In this document: piece by piece, positions 1-12,600 of the stretch | Position numbering within the stretch: position 1 is the first letter of the stretch | Layout of the letters: every line of letters starts with the position of its first letter | Assembly (NCBI GenBank): GCA_029891345.1 | Contig: CM057009.1 | Coordinates: forward strand, 89,637,416 to 89,701,415 | Reading direction: 5' to 3' | Length of the DNA: 64,000 bases | Source of the DNA: Dryococelus australis | Taxonomy: Eukaryota > Arthropoda > Insecta > Phasmatodea > Phasmatidae | The notes under the pieces: generated by a model | The model's database searches: none | Told to the model about the DNA's origin: nothing | What the model saw: only the letters and a program-made list of their open reading frames with translations | Position numbers and translations under genes: made by a program

Positions 1-172
1 TACAGCATGGCGACGTGTTGTGACCACTGTCTTATACTTGCGGTGGGACTGTGAGCTGCTTTCCACAGACATAATAACTCTGTAACACACTTTTAACGAA
101 AATTAATACATAGAACATAAACAGTGAACATAAGGCATACATAGCTAGTTTCAAATTACAATAAGCAATATA

Positions 173-1297
173 TTATCGCGTAAAGGCCGACTTTGTATGA
201 CGCGTGAAAATCGTGTCATATTTGGGGACACCTGTTTTGTTAGTTATGATTCGGATCGTGAATTTCCCTAGTATCTCAACAACTCTGTAAGGGCCACGAT
301 AACGATGGGTTAACACATTTTGGCGGCCTCTGTTGCGAACCCAGACTAGGTCATTCACTTTAATACTGCGCTCGTGAATTTTATTAAATTGTTGTGTTTG
401 ATGCTGTTCTGTTTGTAGGAGATTTAGTTTTGCCGTCGCTATAGCTTGTCATAAACATTTGCACCAGTCGCGGACTCCGGGTGAATGTTGCTTAGTTACC
501 ACCTGTGCTGGGAGAGTGGCCTCTATGACATGCATTAAATAAAAGGGGGTAAAATTCGCAGTGGTGTTGATACTTGTGTTACAATTAAAACAAATAAAAT
601 CGACATAGAGGTCCCAGATTACTTGATCAGCGTCAGCACAGGCGGTAAGTTGTTCCCCAAGAATTCTGTTGGCTGACTCTACAAGTCCGTTACATCGTGG
701 GTTATAAGCAGTGGTTGTTAATATCTTAATACCCAGACATTTTAAAAGGTGACTAACCAATTCATTCTGGAAACTCGTACCCCTATCGGTGAGTATCTGT
801 TCAAGACAGCCAAATTGAAGAATCATGTTTTTAATAAAGTCGGGGCACGTAGCTGCGCCAATAGATTGAACTGGGTGGCCACTATGTACCGGGTAGCATA
901 TTCGGTTAATACCAAGATGTATTCATTTTTATGTGTAGTGTTTGGGAGCGGACCTTTCGCATCCAAAGCACAAGTTTTGAGGAGGGGTTGAGGTGGAATA
1001 GAAGTTATTTGTCCTGAAGGTAGTGTGTTAATGGCTTTGGTTTTTTTTTTTTTAATATGGGAAAGTATTTCAGATACTTTTGAAGTCTTCATTCATTGTT
1101 TTCCAGTAAGAGGATTGTTTTATTTTCTCAAGTGTCTTAAGGTTTTCAAAATGACCGCCACCAAATATGGTGCTGTGATGCGCTTGGATTATTTCATTAA
1201 CATAAATTTGGGGACAAGTGTTAGTTTGGATGGGCCGTGTGGGGTATTGATTTTCAAAATGTTCAGTCTTCTCTGTAAGTTCGTATCTGCGGCTCAA
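173..1297 (-). pseudogene. Integrase-derived part of the first gypsy fossil
   Basis: Three integrase regions can be recognised in order on the minus strand. An N-terminal zinc-binding HHCC-like segment (about 1297-1070) has the family's H...H plus Y-W context. A catalytic core (about 1092-449) contains TEYATRYIVA and ILTDRGTSFQN, which resemble the first and second acidic-residue blocks, and NPRCNGLVESANRIL, which resembles the NGxVExxNRxLK block with the last acidic residue. A C-terminal chromodomain-free tail (about 358-173) carries the RYRGPYRVVEIL word typical of the gypsy GPY/F module. In living relatives this enzyme inserts the DNA copy into the host chromosome. Here it is fossil sequence. 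Confidence 0.85.
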
Positions 1298-1436
1298 CCT
1301 ATGATATTTAGTATCAGGTTTGTTGGGATTAATTAGGGCATGTTTCAGTTTTTGGATATGTGGGTCACGGTCATACTCTCCTACGAACGGGAAGGTGTTA
1401 ACTGTTATGGAGAATAATAGAATAATAGAACCATAA

Positions 1437-1928
1437 TCAATTTTGGTGTATTCCTAGGTGTGTGTACATTGGGAGGTAATGCAACTTGTCTGAATGAAGA
1501 AGGGTAATGATTGTACAGTTTAATACAGGGTCAATACATATTTTGTAGAGTGGGGTTTGATTGTCCTGTTTGATAGTTAGAATGTTTACCTTGTATAAAG
1601 TAGTAATGAATTTGCAGACAGTAGCCATAACGAAAGTCTCTTCTTTGGCTACTGATGTGGCGATTCTGTCTTTTCCTTTTGGGTCGGAAGTACTGAAATT
1701 ATATTTAATCTCGTCCCAGTGACTTTGAATGTATATGGCCACCACATTTTTGATTTCGGTAGCTTCGCTACTATTCTGGAAAAGGGCTTCAGCGAATGCC
1801 TCGAAAAGGAAAGTACAGGTCAACATGGTTTCTTTGATTCGATAAGCATTGTATTTGACTACGACACAGTGAACTGAATTGGGGGTGAAGTGGTCAGACG
1901 GCATAGAGTGTCGGGAAGGGGGTTGCAT
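1437..1928 (-). pseudogene. OTU-like (ovarian tumour protease family) segment between RNase H and integrase
   Basis: A 163-codon open stretch lies between the RNase H and integrase parts, where most gypsy elements have only a short linker. Its middle resembles the OTU fold's sequence pattern. A LFEAFAEALFQN word sits where OTU proteins have CLFRAxxxxL, followed by an alpha-helical IKNVVAIYIQSHWDEI stretch (compare lRxxvvxyIxxNxxxf). Then come KEETFVMATVCKFITTLYKVNILTI (E-x-x-A-x-A-x-x-Y-x-x-x-I-x-V pattern, quoted here only as its outline) and a final LLHSDKLHYLPM (compare HYNSL). OTU proteases remove ubiquitin, and OTU domains are known in some gypsy elements. The assignment is by eye and moderate. 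It belongs to a broken fossil and is not proposed as active. Confidence 0.5.
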
Positions 1929-2129
1929 TTACATTTTTACAATTTGGGTCTCGAAATCATATTCACTGAGGGAGATGACCATTTTTTGTATTCTAAGTTT
2001 TGTGGTCTGCCGTAGATCGGAGATATCTCAAACTTGCATGATTGGTTTCGATAGTGAAGTGTCTGCCGTACAAATATTGCCTGAAACGGTTACATAAATA
2101 TCTAATCGTCCCAAGCTCTCATTCTTTTG

Positions 2130-3082
2130 TGTTCCAGCATGCCTCTTGGGGTGAAAATTTCTTGGAGGCAAAAGCAATATTTTGCCGTTGTTTAGTTTGT
2201 GGATTTATTTGTATAAGAGCCCCGCCTGCCGCTTCATTGCTAGCATCACAGCTAAAATTATTTCCCTGTGTTCGTGAAATTTGTGTAGTATGGGGGCTTG
2301 TGATATTTCTGATTTCAGATTAACAAACATGTTTCGATGCTTGTCAGCCCACTTAAAGGAGACATTGTTTTTTGTAAATTCAATAAGGGGTTGTGCGATG
2401 GTGGCATAGTTCCATATAACGGCATAGGTAGGAGGTCATACCGAGGAAGGTTCTCATCTGTTTTATTGTTCAGGGTGGGGGTGACATTTTCTCAATAGCC
2501 GTTTCTTTTTTGGGGTCTGTGGAGATTCTGTTAGGGGTGATAATGTGTCCAAAGACCTTAACTGTTTGTTCTGCAAATGTGCATTGTTTTGTATTAACTT
2601 TAACATTAAATAGTTTGAGATGGTCAAAAATTTCCCTAATATTTTCGAAATGCTCTTCAAAAGAATTTCCAAGAATAAAAATGTCATCTGTATATGCGAT
2701 GGCCACCATCCATCTGAGGGGTCCTAAAAGTTTATTAATAAACATTTGGAAATATTGGGGGCTTGTGCTTATCCCCATTGGCATTCTTTGATACTGAGAA
2801 AGGCCTAACCATCAATTTTAATACTTAATTTACAACTGTCCTGTTCTCTGACAGGGATACTGTGAAAACCTGACAATAAATTTAAGCTGGTAATGTATAC
2901 TGAATTTTGAAGAGTGGTAATAACGTCTTCCGATCGGGGTAATGGGTACTGCACTCTGATAAATATTGATATAATTTTCGAAAATTGGTTAAAAACCTTA
3001 GTCCTCCAGATTTCTTTGCTATTACGAGGATGGGTGCAGCATAGAGGAAATCAGCCACTACCATATCTTTAATTTGCTTCAA
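2130..3082 (-). pseudogene. Reverse transcriptase and RNase H part of the first gypsy fossil
   Basis: The N-terminal RT region (about 3082-2882) shows APILVIAKKSGGLRFLTNFRKL, matching the gypsy SPxVxVxKKdGxxRxxxDyRxLN pattern in outline. The palm region (about 2784-2470) begins MPMGISTSPQYFQ, compared with PFGLxNAPxxFQ, and has the YTDDIFILG catalytic-loop word and the KCTF...GHII thumb word in slightly altered form. RNase H follows at about 2300-2130 with DASNEAAGGALIQINP and IAFASKKFSPQE. The protease that should lie between gag and RT was not recognised. The order and motifs give a firm Ty3/gypsy call; the coding region is broken. Confidence 0.85.
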
Positions 3083-3612
3083 CAGTTCCTCTCTTACTTT
3101 AGGCCTAATCCTATAGGGGCGAGTCGTAATTGGTTTATTGGTAGTAAGATCTAGCTTTATCTCAAAATTCTTAGCTTCCGAGAGTTCCAGAACAGAATTG
3201 GAAAATTCTGTCCTAATATGTCTCTATGATATTTTTGATGGATTCTGCCTGAGTGTTTGACAAGTTCTTATTTATTTGGGGTGTTTGTGTATTCTCAATT
3301 TCAAACGATTCTAGTACTTGTATATTATATTCAAAATAATATCTTAATTCACTATAAAATGAGGTCATTTGTAACAAAACTTAAACTGTTTTGTTCTCGT
3401 TATGCCTGTGAATTAACCTTATGTCTTGTTTCAAGATGGGCATGGCATCCTAATGCCTGATCAAATCGACACGAAAAATTAAAACTTGCTGCAGGTTGTC
3501 GACTACAAGAAATTTTGGCAGTGTGTATGGCCTGCTATATTAAAATTGACAGTAGTTTCGAATTAAGGTGAAGATAGTACATGGGAAGCCCCTACTAATG
3601 CTATTTGTACTA

Positions 3613-5685
3613 TCAGTGGGGAAAGGTGCTGATCAGAGACTGGGGTGGTGGCGACGCTACTATGTGACCACCCCGTATCAAAAAATGCATAGTGTTCAAC
3701 TCTCCGTATTTTGACAAATACACGGGGTGTCGCACTGTGTTGGCCGTGTGTTGATATGGCAGTGCGTTTTGTTTAGTGCAGGGTATATTATGACGAGGAA
3801 ACTCGCTCACTGTGTTTTGCAGCATTGGTGCAAAAACATAATCATCATTGCGAACTGGCCTCAATGTGTTTTGAAAGCAGTGTTGAGTGGGTGTGGTGCA
3901 ATGTTGGCGTGATGTCTGAATATAAACTATTTGTGCTGTGGGGTGAAATGTGTTTTTAATACGTTTGAAACTGCCTCCAATATCCTTGTGAATGCAACAT
4001 TTTGTTTGGGGAAATGCGGGCAGTTTTTGGCCATGTGTCGGGCATAGAAACACAGGGCACAGGTGTTGTGGACAAGGCTGCATGGCCCGATGACTTGCTT
4101 TTTGTGGGTGAAGTGTGGTGTTGATGTGCCAACGGCACCTCGAAGGTCATGCAGAGGTGGTGGTTTGGCAACATCGGCGGGTTGCGCACGGGGGTGGGGG
4201 TGTGTCGCGCCTGCAATTATCATGTGGGGTCGGCTACCCTCACATGGCGTGGTATTTGGAAACATTGCCTATGGCGTCTGAGGTAACTGCCTTTACTAGC
4301 TATGTGCGTAGCTTTTGCATTTGCAGAAAGTGATATGTCCTTGTTAATGCTGGCTGGTTCTGTGTTATTTGTTTGGACATCGAGTCGCTTGACCTACCGC
4401 TTGTGTGAGGTTGCACGGACAGTGCGGAAATACTTGTGATTTCTGTTGTTTTCCGGGATTTGTTTGTGAGTGGTTTGTGGCGGAATGTCACTATATGCGT
4501 CAAACCTCGAGATTTCCCCATATGTTCTACATGGTACAATCTTATTGAAAATTGTGTTACTTGCCCCACGAAGTTGAACATTATTGTCTACAGGGGTGGT
4601 GTGGTTCACCCCCTCAATCAGAAGTTTTTTGCCTTGTTATAATATTGTTGGCCCTGTGTGTTGAAACAATTGTCTCTGATGTTATATGAATTTTGTTGGG
4701 TAATATTAGTTCTGTTGTGGAAGTTACCCCTGAAATTAGATGTACCTCTTGGATTATAGTGGATGTTCGGGTGCATTATAAGTTGGTCTGTGTTGGAATT
4801 CATTGTGTTGGGGGTACATTGGGCAGGGTGTGTAGTTTGTGACATATGCCCATGGTGGTGTGGGGTGGCCATGTTGTGTTTTATAGTCGTTGGTTGTGTT
4901 TTATAGTGGTTGTATTAAAATAGTTCTGGCAGAATGGTTAGGGGGGAGAGTGTGTTGTTATGTTCTCTTATGGGAGGAGAGTGAGTTGTGCGGTCTCTTG
5001 TTTTAGTTTGGTGACTTTTGCCTCGAGTTTGGCCGAATCGGGATTAGTGTGTCAATGTGTAATTGTTTGGGAGTATTCAAATATACCTACATCGATACAT
5101 CTGAGTGCAGTAATCATGCCTGGGAGGGTATCGGTTTGATGACCATTAAGTTTATTGGTAATGGAGGGGAGGAGGGAACACCAGAAGACATTAAGAAATT
5201 CTTTGTCTGACATGTTCGGGTGGTATTCGATCCTCTATAATTGTATTGTTTGTATGTGTTAGTAGATATCCTCTCATAAAACTTGCTTTTTGTTGTACAA
5301 TAAATGGTTGACTCTTTCTGTATCGGCTGGGGATGTAAATGTGTCTGTGAGGGCTTGCTTTAGTGCCTCTTATGTGATAGGTTCGGGGGAAGTGGAGATT
5401 TATATTTCCGAACGTGTGTTTGGCAGGTCCGTGGAGGCAATATTTTATTCGACGACATTTTTCAGGTGCGTCTCATTGCTTATTTTCGGCTACTGACTCG
5501 AATTCCTCCAAGAATTTATAAATATCCTCTTTTTGCATACTGGTGAAGGTTGGTGGTTTCTCCGGTTGGGTAACAAATATCTGTAGGGGTTGGGGGTTGA
5601 CCATGACACGTATAAGAGGGAAAGGATTCTCAGTTTGTGTTGTAGTAGTGGGTGGAGGGTGGAGATGGGTGTGTGCGAGAGACAA
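3613..5685 (-). pseudogene. Gag-like part of the first gypsy fossil
   Basis: The upstream end (about 5685-5473) encodes a proline- and threonine-rich leader followed by EKPPTFTSMQKEDIYKFLEEFE, resembling the start of retrotransposon gag domains (PxxFxGxxxxxxxxFLxxFE). A middle stretch (4872-4618) is rich in Asn, Gln and His with RG/RN words, as in RNA-binding gag tails. At about 4075-4000 a CALCFYARHMAKNC segment fits a CCHC zinc knuckle (C-x2-C-x4-H-x4-C). In living relatives these parts package element RNA. The region is broken and assigned mainly by position and the zinc knuckle. Confidence 0.65.
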
Positions 5686-6100
5686 GTTAGGTTGTTGTGA
5701 TTTGGTCGTAGTTAAGAAACTCTAAAAATTCTGATGTTGGTGATGTTGAGGGGGAGTGATAGTACTCGGTTTCTTGTGTTGTTGGGGGTGTGTCTGGTGA
5801 AGGTGGGGGGGGGGGTGACTTGGCAAGAGTGTGCGAAATCTTGATGGTGTATGTCAGTGTTAATGGAGGTGTCTGTGCTTAGTGTTATTTTGTTCTGTTG
5901 GTCACGTGTGTCTAGCCTGGTCTCGATGTCACTAGTGTCAAGCGAAACAAGTTTAATAAGGTTTGTAATAGCTGAATGTTTTTGTAACTACGTGTTTCCG
6001 TGTACCATGAACTAGTTATGTGTTGAGAATGTGGTGTATGTATGTGACTGGTGCTGCACATTTTGTGTCAACTTAAATTAAAAATAACTTAGAAGGAAAA

Positions 6101-9100
6101 GAAACATTGTGAAGACATACCTAATCCACACCAAAACAAATGGAGTGCCTCCTGCTACCAAAAGGAACAGATGTCACAACATGCAATTACAAGCAATTGC
6201 ATATGCATTACTTTCACACAGAAAAGCATAAGAAATAAAAGGGGATGGCAGTAAGGCAAAACGTTGTGCCTTGGCAAGGTCTGCTGTGCGATTATGCTGA
6301 CCCGCGCATGAGGTTCGTACTGACCTACCATAATTGACATGCTGTGCGCTGGCCTTGGCCGTGGGGAAGGCAACAGCTGGTCGCACGCTCGCGCACCTAG
6401 GCTGTGTTATACACAATTCAAAGCAGCTTGATTTATTAAAAACTGATATAGAGGAATAGACAGAATAATGAATTGTAATTTTAATATTGCAAAAAGGGGA
6501 TGTTCTACACTTACGTGGGTCGTGGTTAGCGTGAGGTGCTGCCACGTGTTTTTCTCTGTGAACGTCTATTTTAGCTAAGTGAATTGCGTTGTGGTGGAGT
6601 TTTCTTCTTGGCAACGAGAGGGGAGGAAAGACTGTGCCTCTACCAGTATAACGACTACCTTCCTAACACCTATGACCACTTCTTTATTTAAGCTGAACTC
6701 TCTTACCACTCTATCCTTGTCACAAAAGCTCTAGTTAGGTTGGGGTCTACTTTGGAGGTAGTAAATACTAACGGCTATTAATGAAAAAGGTGAATTCAAA
6801 TAAACACATTTATTAAAATATGTTAGGTGTAACAGAACAATAATTTGGCATGATACTACAATAGAAATCTCAACACAATTACTTTACTTTGCTTAGTCTG
6901 TAACTGGCAAGATCATTATAGGAACACAAGGGAATGCAGTTAAACAAGGAACGATATGTTGATTATGAGAATTTAAGAGAATATGTTTATACAAAGACCC
7001 TAGCCTTGCAACGTGATTATTACTACTCTAAGAAGGGACCTCGAGATTGGGAATGCCGCCCTACTGCCTGGCCGGAATTATACTCACCAATAGAAGTAGC
7101 AGCGTGGATTGTAGGTAGCCGGAGTTCCTCCGACTTCTCTGTGGCCTTGTCCTTCGTGAGGCTCTGGCACCGACGTCAACACTGATTAAATGCTTGTGTA
7201 CACCTGGGAGGAGGGATGTATGCGCTCCTCGCTCAAATAGCCTGGCTTCAGTAGGTCGGCCAGGCTTGTTGATAAAACATGGGGCTCGCTCAGGAATCTA
7301 TACTCTGTAGAACTTTAACTTGTCATGTGAGGCCCCCTGAAGCATGCTACAGTATGCGTACATGTTGTATTATGGTGCTGTCGTCACTATTTCTGTGGAG
7401 TAAATAATTTTAACAACAGTGCATGTGAAGAATGGGAGATGAGCCTATGGAAATACATAAGAGAAATAAATGAAATCAACTTAGGAAGTTGAGAGTAGCC
7501 ACGTGAAAGAACTACAAAGATTCGTGCAGATGCGTATTTAATTAACCTGTAATTTGGGCTGTTTGAACTTGAAGCTCAGATATGTTCAGTTCAATGAACA
7601 TGTGAACGTACCGTTACATGTCAAAACATTCCTGGACTATCCATATTGAAAAACATGAGGGAAGGTAATTTGATTGTCATACAGGCGCAATGAGATCATA
7701 CAACTCCCTTGTCTGCCAAACAATGGTGCGTTGAACCTTTACTAGAGCACCGAATCTCTAGCAACATCATTTCAAGTAGCCTATCGCAAACAAATATGAG
7801 ATCCCGATGATCTTAACGTGTTCTGCCATAAAGACCTCGACACAGCAGTCTTTATTTGTAGTGGCATTAGCAGACAGCAACCTGGAATGCTGCGAACCAG
7901 TGACACTTTACGTTCAGCGACGAAAGATACTTATATTTGGGAACAGAGCTTAACAACATGTCAGGTTTTGCATGATCATGGTTGAGCACTACAATTCCTG
8001 CCTCGAGTTACCACAGCACTAGCTCCGTGGTGTAGAGAGCCACCGCATATAGCAGTTGCGTGCAACTGGCAGTGATATTAAGGTGATCGAATGCGGTCCC
8101 ATTTACTACATTTCATAGCTGAGTGCCGAGGAGCACATTTTCAACATGTTGACGCTCGCCAGCTCACATTTTATTTTCGTTTCCTAGTAGTGTTTGTACA
8201 TTTAGTGTGTCTATCGTTTTTCCTTGCCTTCCCAGTTCTCCTGATTTGTTGCTCATCGTACATTTCATTTTTGGGACCAGGTGGAAAGCAAGCTTCGTAC
8301 ATGTCAACCCTTCCGTTTATTGGAACAAAGGTTTGCAGTAACTAAGAAAATGTAATGCATGATAGCACTCAACTTGTGGCTTTTGTTGGTAACATTACTG
8401 TTCATGTAGTCACAAATATTTAGGTACAATACAGACCAATGCGGCGATAAAAAAAAACTTTAAGCACCGTAGGTGGATGTAATATTGTTCTGATACGGCT
8501 ATAGTATTGTAATCACTTCTTAATTTCCTCTGTAGCGCCACACTAATATTATTTGATTTAACCCCAGTGTAAACATTTTATGGCAAAAACTTTATTTAGA
8601 AAAGATCAGTTAAGTTTTTTTTTGAAAGTTGTAAAGGGCACATTATTGCCAGTGTAGATAATATTTGTAAGTTTTCAGTATTTAAAAGTATTTTGGTACG
8701 ACTGTTATTCATAATTTCGGTTCAACTTTGGTACAACATTATTTTATGTTTGTGTACCAATGTATCTTTCCTCAAACACACGGTTGTCCCATTTTACACG
8801 ATAGTGAAAACGCTAGACATGCACTTCAAATCAATATTCGATTCTGAAACAATCTCATACACCTTAAAAGCCATAAAAGTGTTTCTCAAAAAATTCTTGT
8901 TTAACAAAATTTATATTCTCGGTGTTATTATAGGGGCTACTAACATAAATATACTTAAGATGTATTGAATTTATCAACAATTTATGGGTTTCATAAAACA
9001 GTTAACATTTGTGAGAGCCAAAACAATATAAACACATGGTTTGTGTTTTGCGTACATACATAAATACAGGCATGTTTTATTTGTGACGAATTTTCAAATT

Positions 9101-11010
9101 TTTGCATCAAGTCAAATTGTCAGCCTGTCTGTTTGTAACATAAAAATATACTACTGTGGAATGCACACCGAATGCTTATATATTATTTAAGTTTTTCGTG
9201 ATATATATGTTTTGGGTACTTTAGTAAATATGTATATTGTTCCATAAATATTTCTCGTATCTTGTTTTAAAAATCTGTAGCCGTAATAGTAAGGATGAAA
9301 CACATTTTTCAACGACTGCAGATATTGTGTGTGAAATTATCGCCTATGTGTTTTGTAATTACAATGTCGTGTGAGGCAATTTCTCTAAATATTAATGTAC
9401 GAAAATCATGCACTGTTTTTCATTTTAATTGTTTATTTTCCAGAATTTTTGTATATTTTCGAAATTTTGGTACTTTGTTTTTTATTATTCGTTCCAGAAA
9501 ATAAATTTTATTTCATATTGTAAAAATGGCTATAAATAAATACATACATAAACATGTAAATTATTTTTTGTTACATTATGTAATGTGGGTAGTTCTATTT
9601 TGATATCAAAAATATAAATACTTCATTTGTGTTATCTATGTGGTGTTAAAATTCCTTAGTGAATTGTTGGTATGATATTTTTACAAGTATGAATATTTAT
9701 ATAACCCATATATGTTTAGAAATAACTTGAATGAATCAGTGCCTTTTTATTTCATGTATTTTATTGATAATTAATTATAAATACTGAGTTTACTCATAGT
9801 TACTTTCTAAGGAACAAGCATATAATTTTCGCCATACATAACCACTTACGCACACCTATACTTTATACTCACATATACCATTCAGAGAGACTGGAAAAGG
9901 ACTGTGGCAGTTTGAGCCTAATTTATTTCGAGTCCTACATTCATTGTGTAATGCTGCATTTGGTATGTGCGTGCGCATGAACCTGAAGCTTCTACTTGTT
10001 AAAAGAAGAATTTGATGTTATTTAAATTGGTTTTCACTTTCTTCTCTTGGCCCTTTTTCTTTGAACAAAGCGCTATTTCTTATTTCTATAAATTATTCCA
10101 TAATTATCATTGTAATAAAATTTAATCCTAATTTCTTTGTTTATGTTGGAAAAATTTACATAACCCCAATTGGAATTTTTTTTTTGTTAGGTATTCAGAA
10201 GTCATTTAAAAATACTTCATCCGTGGTCTGGGTAGCTAATTCTTTACTTATGGGCAACGAATTTTGTGTTTCTTATATTTAGGAAGCAGGGTATTTGTAT
10301 GTCGTCGTGCGAATGTTCAGTTTTGGATAACGTGAACTATATTTATTTCCTTTCGAACATGAGGATACAAAAAATATATTTTCTCTTTTAAGTGGTTCTG
10401 TCTTTACCCAACATAAATATAAGCAATAATTCGCTATGTTTGTATTGAACCAAACACAACATAATACAATACCACTCTTTAATAACCCGGGTGTTAATTG
10501 CAAGTTGTCGCTTATATACATGATACATTATTTACAAACATGCAAAAATATAAGTGATATGAAGTGCATTTTTATGTATACGTTTTGTTCAGTGAATGTA
10601 TGTACTCTATATGATAGTCAAGTATTTATTATTGCGTGAAACCTAGAATCAGGGGGATATATTCTGTATATGTTCAAATAAATCTGTGCAGTTTAGCCTT
10701 AGTATTATTCTTTATAGGTCTTCCCAATTCATCATTTATATATTATTTACTAAAGTATCAGTTTAAAAATATGTGCAAACATTAGTAACTTTGCTAATTT
10801 AATCAGTTATTTTACCATTTTAGACTTTTATGTGTCTGCGAGTTCATGACGTCAAAACTGAATAATCTCATTAGATATATTACACAATACTTTCTGCAAT
10901 GTGTTGTAATTTTCAGCTAACACATCCGGCTTCATAGAAGAGTGTATTTTTAATATATTTATCGAAAAGTTATTCTAAATTATCGACGTTACTAGTAGTG
11001 TATGTATATA
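6101..11010. other. No recognisable gene; AT-rich with one slightly GC-richer stretch
   Basis: Short open frames occur at 6174-6614 (minus), 6934-7185 (plus, 83 codons) and 8091-8345 (plus), but none shows a family motif I recognise. About 6.5-7.4 kb is somewhat richer in GC than what follows and could still be leader or LTR-type DNA of the adjoining gypsy fossil; I found no repeat pair to prove it. From about 8.3 to 11.0 kb the DNA is strongly AT-rich with no supported feature. Confidence 0.5.
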
Positions 11011-11247
11011 TGGTGCTAAGGGGACAATGCATTGTATAAGGTAGTGTGCTATTTGTGCTGCTTATGTGGCTGAGGATCGCTTCTTCGGCAAACCTAGGGC
11101 TTCGGCTCGACTCGGGATTGCTGGGCTATCTGAAGGTGCGCAGCAGTTACCTCCACTAACCCTTCAAGCATATTTGTCTGTTTCTGGTAGCCATATTATA
11201 ATTGATATGACTGGGGTATATCAGATCGATAATCAGTATTTATTATC
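11011..11247 (+). repeat. Dispersed repeat family A, copy 1
   Basis: This segment matches the reverse complement of about 31560-31735. Shared words in the same order include GGGACAATGCA/GGGCAATGCA, AGTGTGC, GCAGCAGTTACC/GAGCAGCTGTTACC, CTCACTAACCCTTCAAGCATAT (one change), TCTGTTTCTGGTAGCCATAT, CAGATCGA and TATTTATTATC. Copy 1 has about 65 extra bases (roughly 11060-11125) that copy 2 lacks. No coding motif or terminal inverted repeat was seen. The family is unidentified. Confidence 0.8.
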
Positions 11248-11504
11248 TAATCTAATTTTTTTTTAAATTTGATTTTAATTGTCCTGAAATTATAAATAGG
11301 ATATTGCAGAAAAATGCAAAAGTCTCTCAACTACATTTCCGGTCTCCTCTCTTGAAGATTATCAGCCTCTACCATCACTTAGGCATGGTTTGTCATAATT
11401 TAAATACCAGTAGAGATAGGCCATTGAGACTAGGAATGTACGAGGGCTGCTCGGGTGATAGTATTAGCTTCTGTTAGCTTCTGTGCTCTTCTTGACCATC
11501 AGTC

Positions 11505-11640
11505 TGTCAATACTTCAATCATTCCATTAATATTTTGATAAATCCATAAATTTTCCAATCATTCCATAAATATTTCCATCAATCTTCCAATCATACGCAG
11601 TTTTTCCATCAAACTTACTACCCCATGGATAACACGAAAA
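11505..11640. repeat. TTTCCATCAAT minisatellite, left part
   Basis: Degenerate copies of words such as CAATCATTCCAT, AATATTTCCATCAATCTTCC and TTTTCCATCAAAC recur. The same word family resumes at 12601 on the other side of the foldback element, which indicates one array split by an insertion. Confidence 0.7.
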
Positions 11641-11648
11641 GAAAAAGA

Positions 11649-12600
11649 CACAAAGCACGAAAAAACACGCAATATCTATCGCGCCGAGCCCTTATCAGGC
11701 GAAGGCTTGGCAGCCGTATCCATTTCTAAAAGTAAATACCGCTATCCGCACAAGGTTAAAACTTTGAACGCGTCAACTCTCATATAATAATATTGAGTTG
11801 ACGCTTGGCAGAAATATTTTAAGTCCATCGCCTTGATTGTATCGCAAATTGGTTGGTGCGACTGGTAAAATGCGTATTCTTGGTCATGTTGAATTGTATT
11901 TTAATCCATAATACATCTTTTTTTGCCATAATAATCGGTTTATGTTTTGTTATTGCTGCTGCGGCCCATAGGTAACATTTATTCGTAGTAGGATGTTGAT
12001 GGTATTATAAAGTGTATATCGTTTGTGTCATAAAGGAAGCCTGACTAACTTACCTGTCAATACCCTTGCACCAAACTAACCTAACAAAAATGAAATATCG
12101 CCTGCATCAGTAAACACACTTATATGTGACTGATACTTGACAGTGAAATTACCGATCATTAAGGTAACTCATTAGTAGGAATACACCCTTGTGATGTATT
12201 AAGGTTGTAGTTTGATAGTTGATTTCAGATACAATGCACAGGATATCAATTCTGTATTTGGTTGTTGTTTGTGACGACTGTAACATTATTATTCTTGCTG
12301 CATATTTGCATTTATTTGTCATACTTGTACTGCTGGAGTAAATGTGATGGCATTGCTGTTTGTTTGACTGGATTCGGTTGAGTGGTTCGGATTTTATGGG
12401 CGATTTTGTTTTCACGGTGATGGACTTAAAACATTTCTGCCAACCGTCAACTCAATAATATTACCTGAGAGTTGACGCGTTCTAAGTTTTAAACTTGTGC
12501 GGGTAGCAGTATTTACTTTTATATATGGAGACGGCTGCCAAGCCTTCAGCTGATAAGGTGTCGGTGCGATAAGATATTGCGTGTTTTTTCGTGATTTGTG
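11649..12600. mobile_element. Foldback/TIR DNA element (952 bp), no transposase seen
   Basis: The ends form long terminal inverted repeats: 11649-11832 matches the reverse complement of 12416-12600 with scattered differences. The outermost words are CACAAAGCACGAAAAAACAC on the left and, inverted, CACAAATCACGAAAAAACAC on the right. Each TIR holds its own smaller palindrome, GCGTCAACTC ... GAGTTGACGC, separated by about 13-15 AT-rich bases, so the element can fold at two levels. The centre (11833-12415) has no recognisable transposase. It is non-autonomous, MITE or foldback type. I saw no clear target-site duplication. The CAC-A start is loosely Transib-like, but this is too weak to assign a superfamily. 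Confidence 0.85.

Larger units (their letters stand above)
1..6100 (-). mobile_element. Ty3/gypsy LTR retrotransposon fossil, broken
   Basis: Read on the minus strand, the parts follow the usual Ty3/gypsy order: a gag-like segment (about 5.7-3.6 kb), reverse transcriptase (3.1-2.46 kb), RNase H (2.3-2.1 kb), an extra OTU-like segment (1.9-1.4 kb), then integrase (1.3-0.17 kb). RT before RNase H before integrase excludes Ty1/copia. The left end runs to or beyond the window edge. I could not find matching long terminal repeats, a primer-binding site or target duplications, so both limits are approximate. It is clearly broken, with about ten or more breaks, and looks old. It has no visible link to neighbouring DNA. 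Confidence 0.88.

Noticed and set aside
6934-7185. 83-codon plus-strand frame with a basic, aromatic-rich sequence
   Set aside because: No recognisable motif; it lies next to a gypsy fossil and may be leader or LTR-type DNA.
11066-11266. Peptide shared between the 11066-11266 frame and the 31560-31880 frame
   Set aside because: The similarity follows DNA repeat family A, has no sign of selection on the reading frame, and the frames differ outside the repeat.
11649-11660. RSS-like CACAAA...AAAAAAC ends suggesting a Transib/RAG-type element
   Set aside because: The heptamer match is partial, no 5-bp duplication is visible and no transposase is present.
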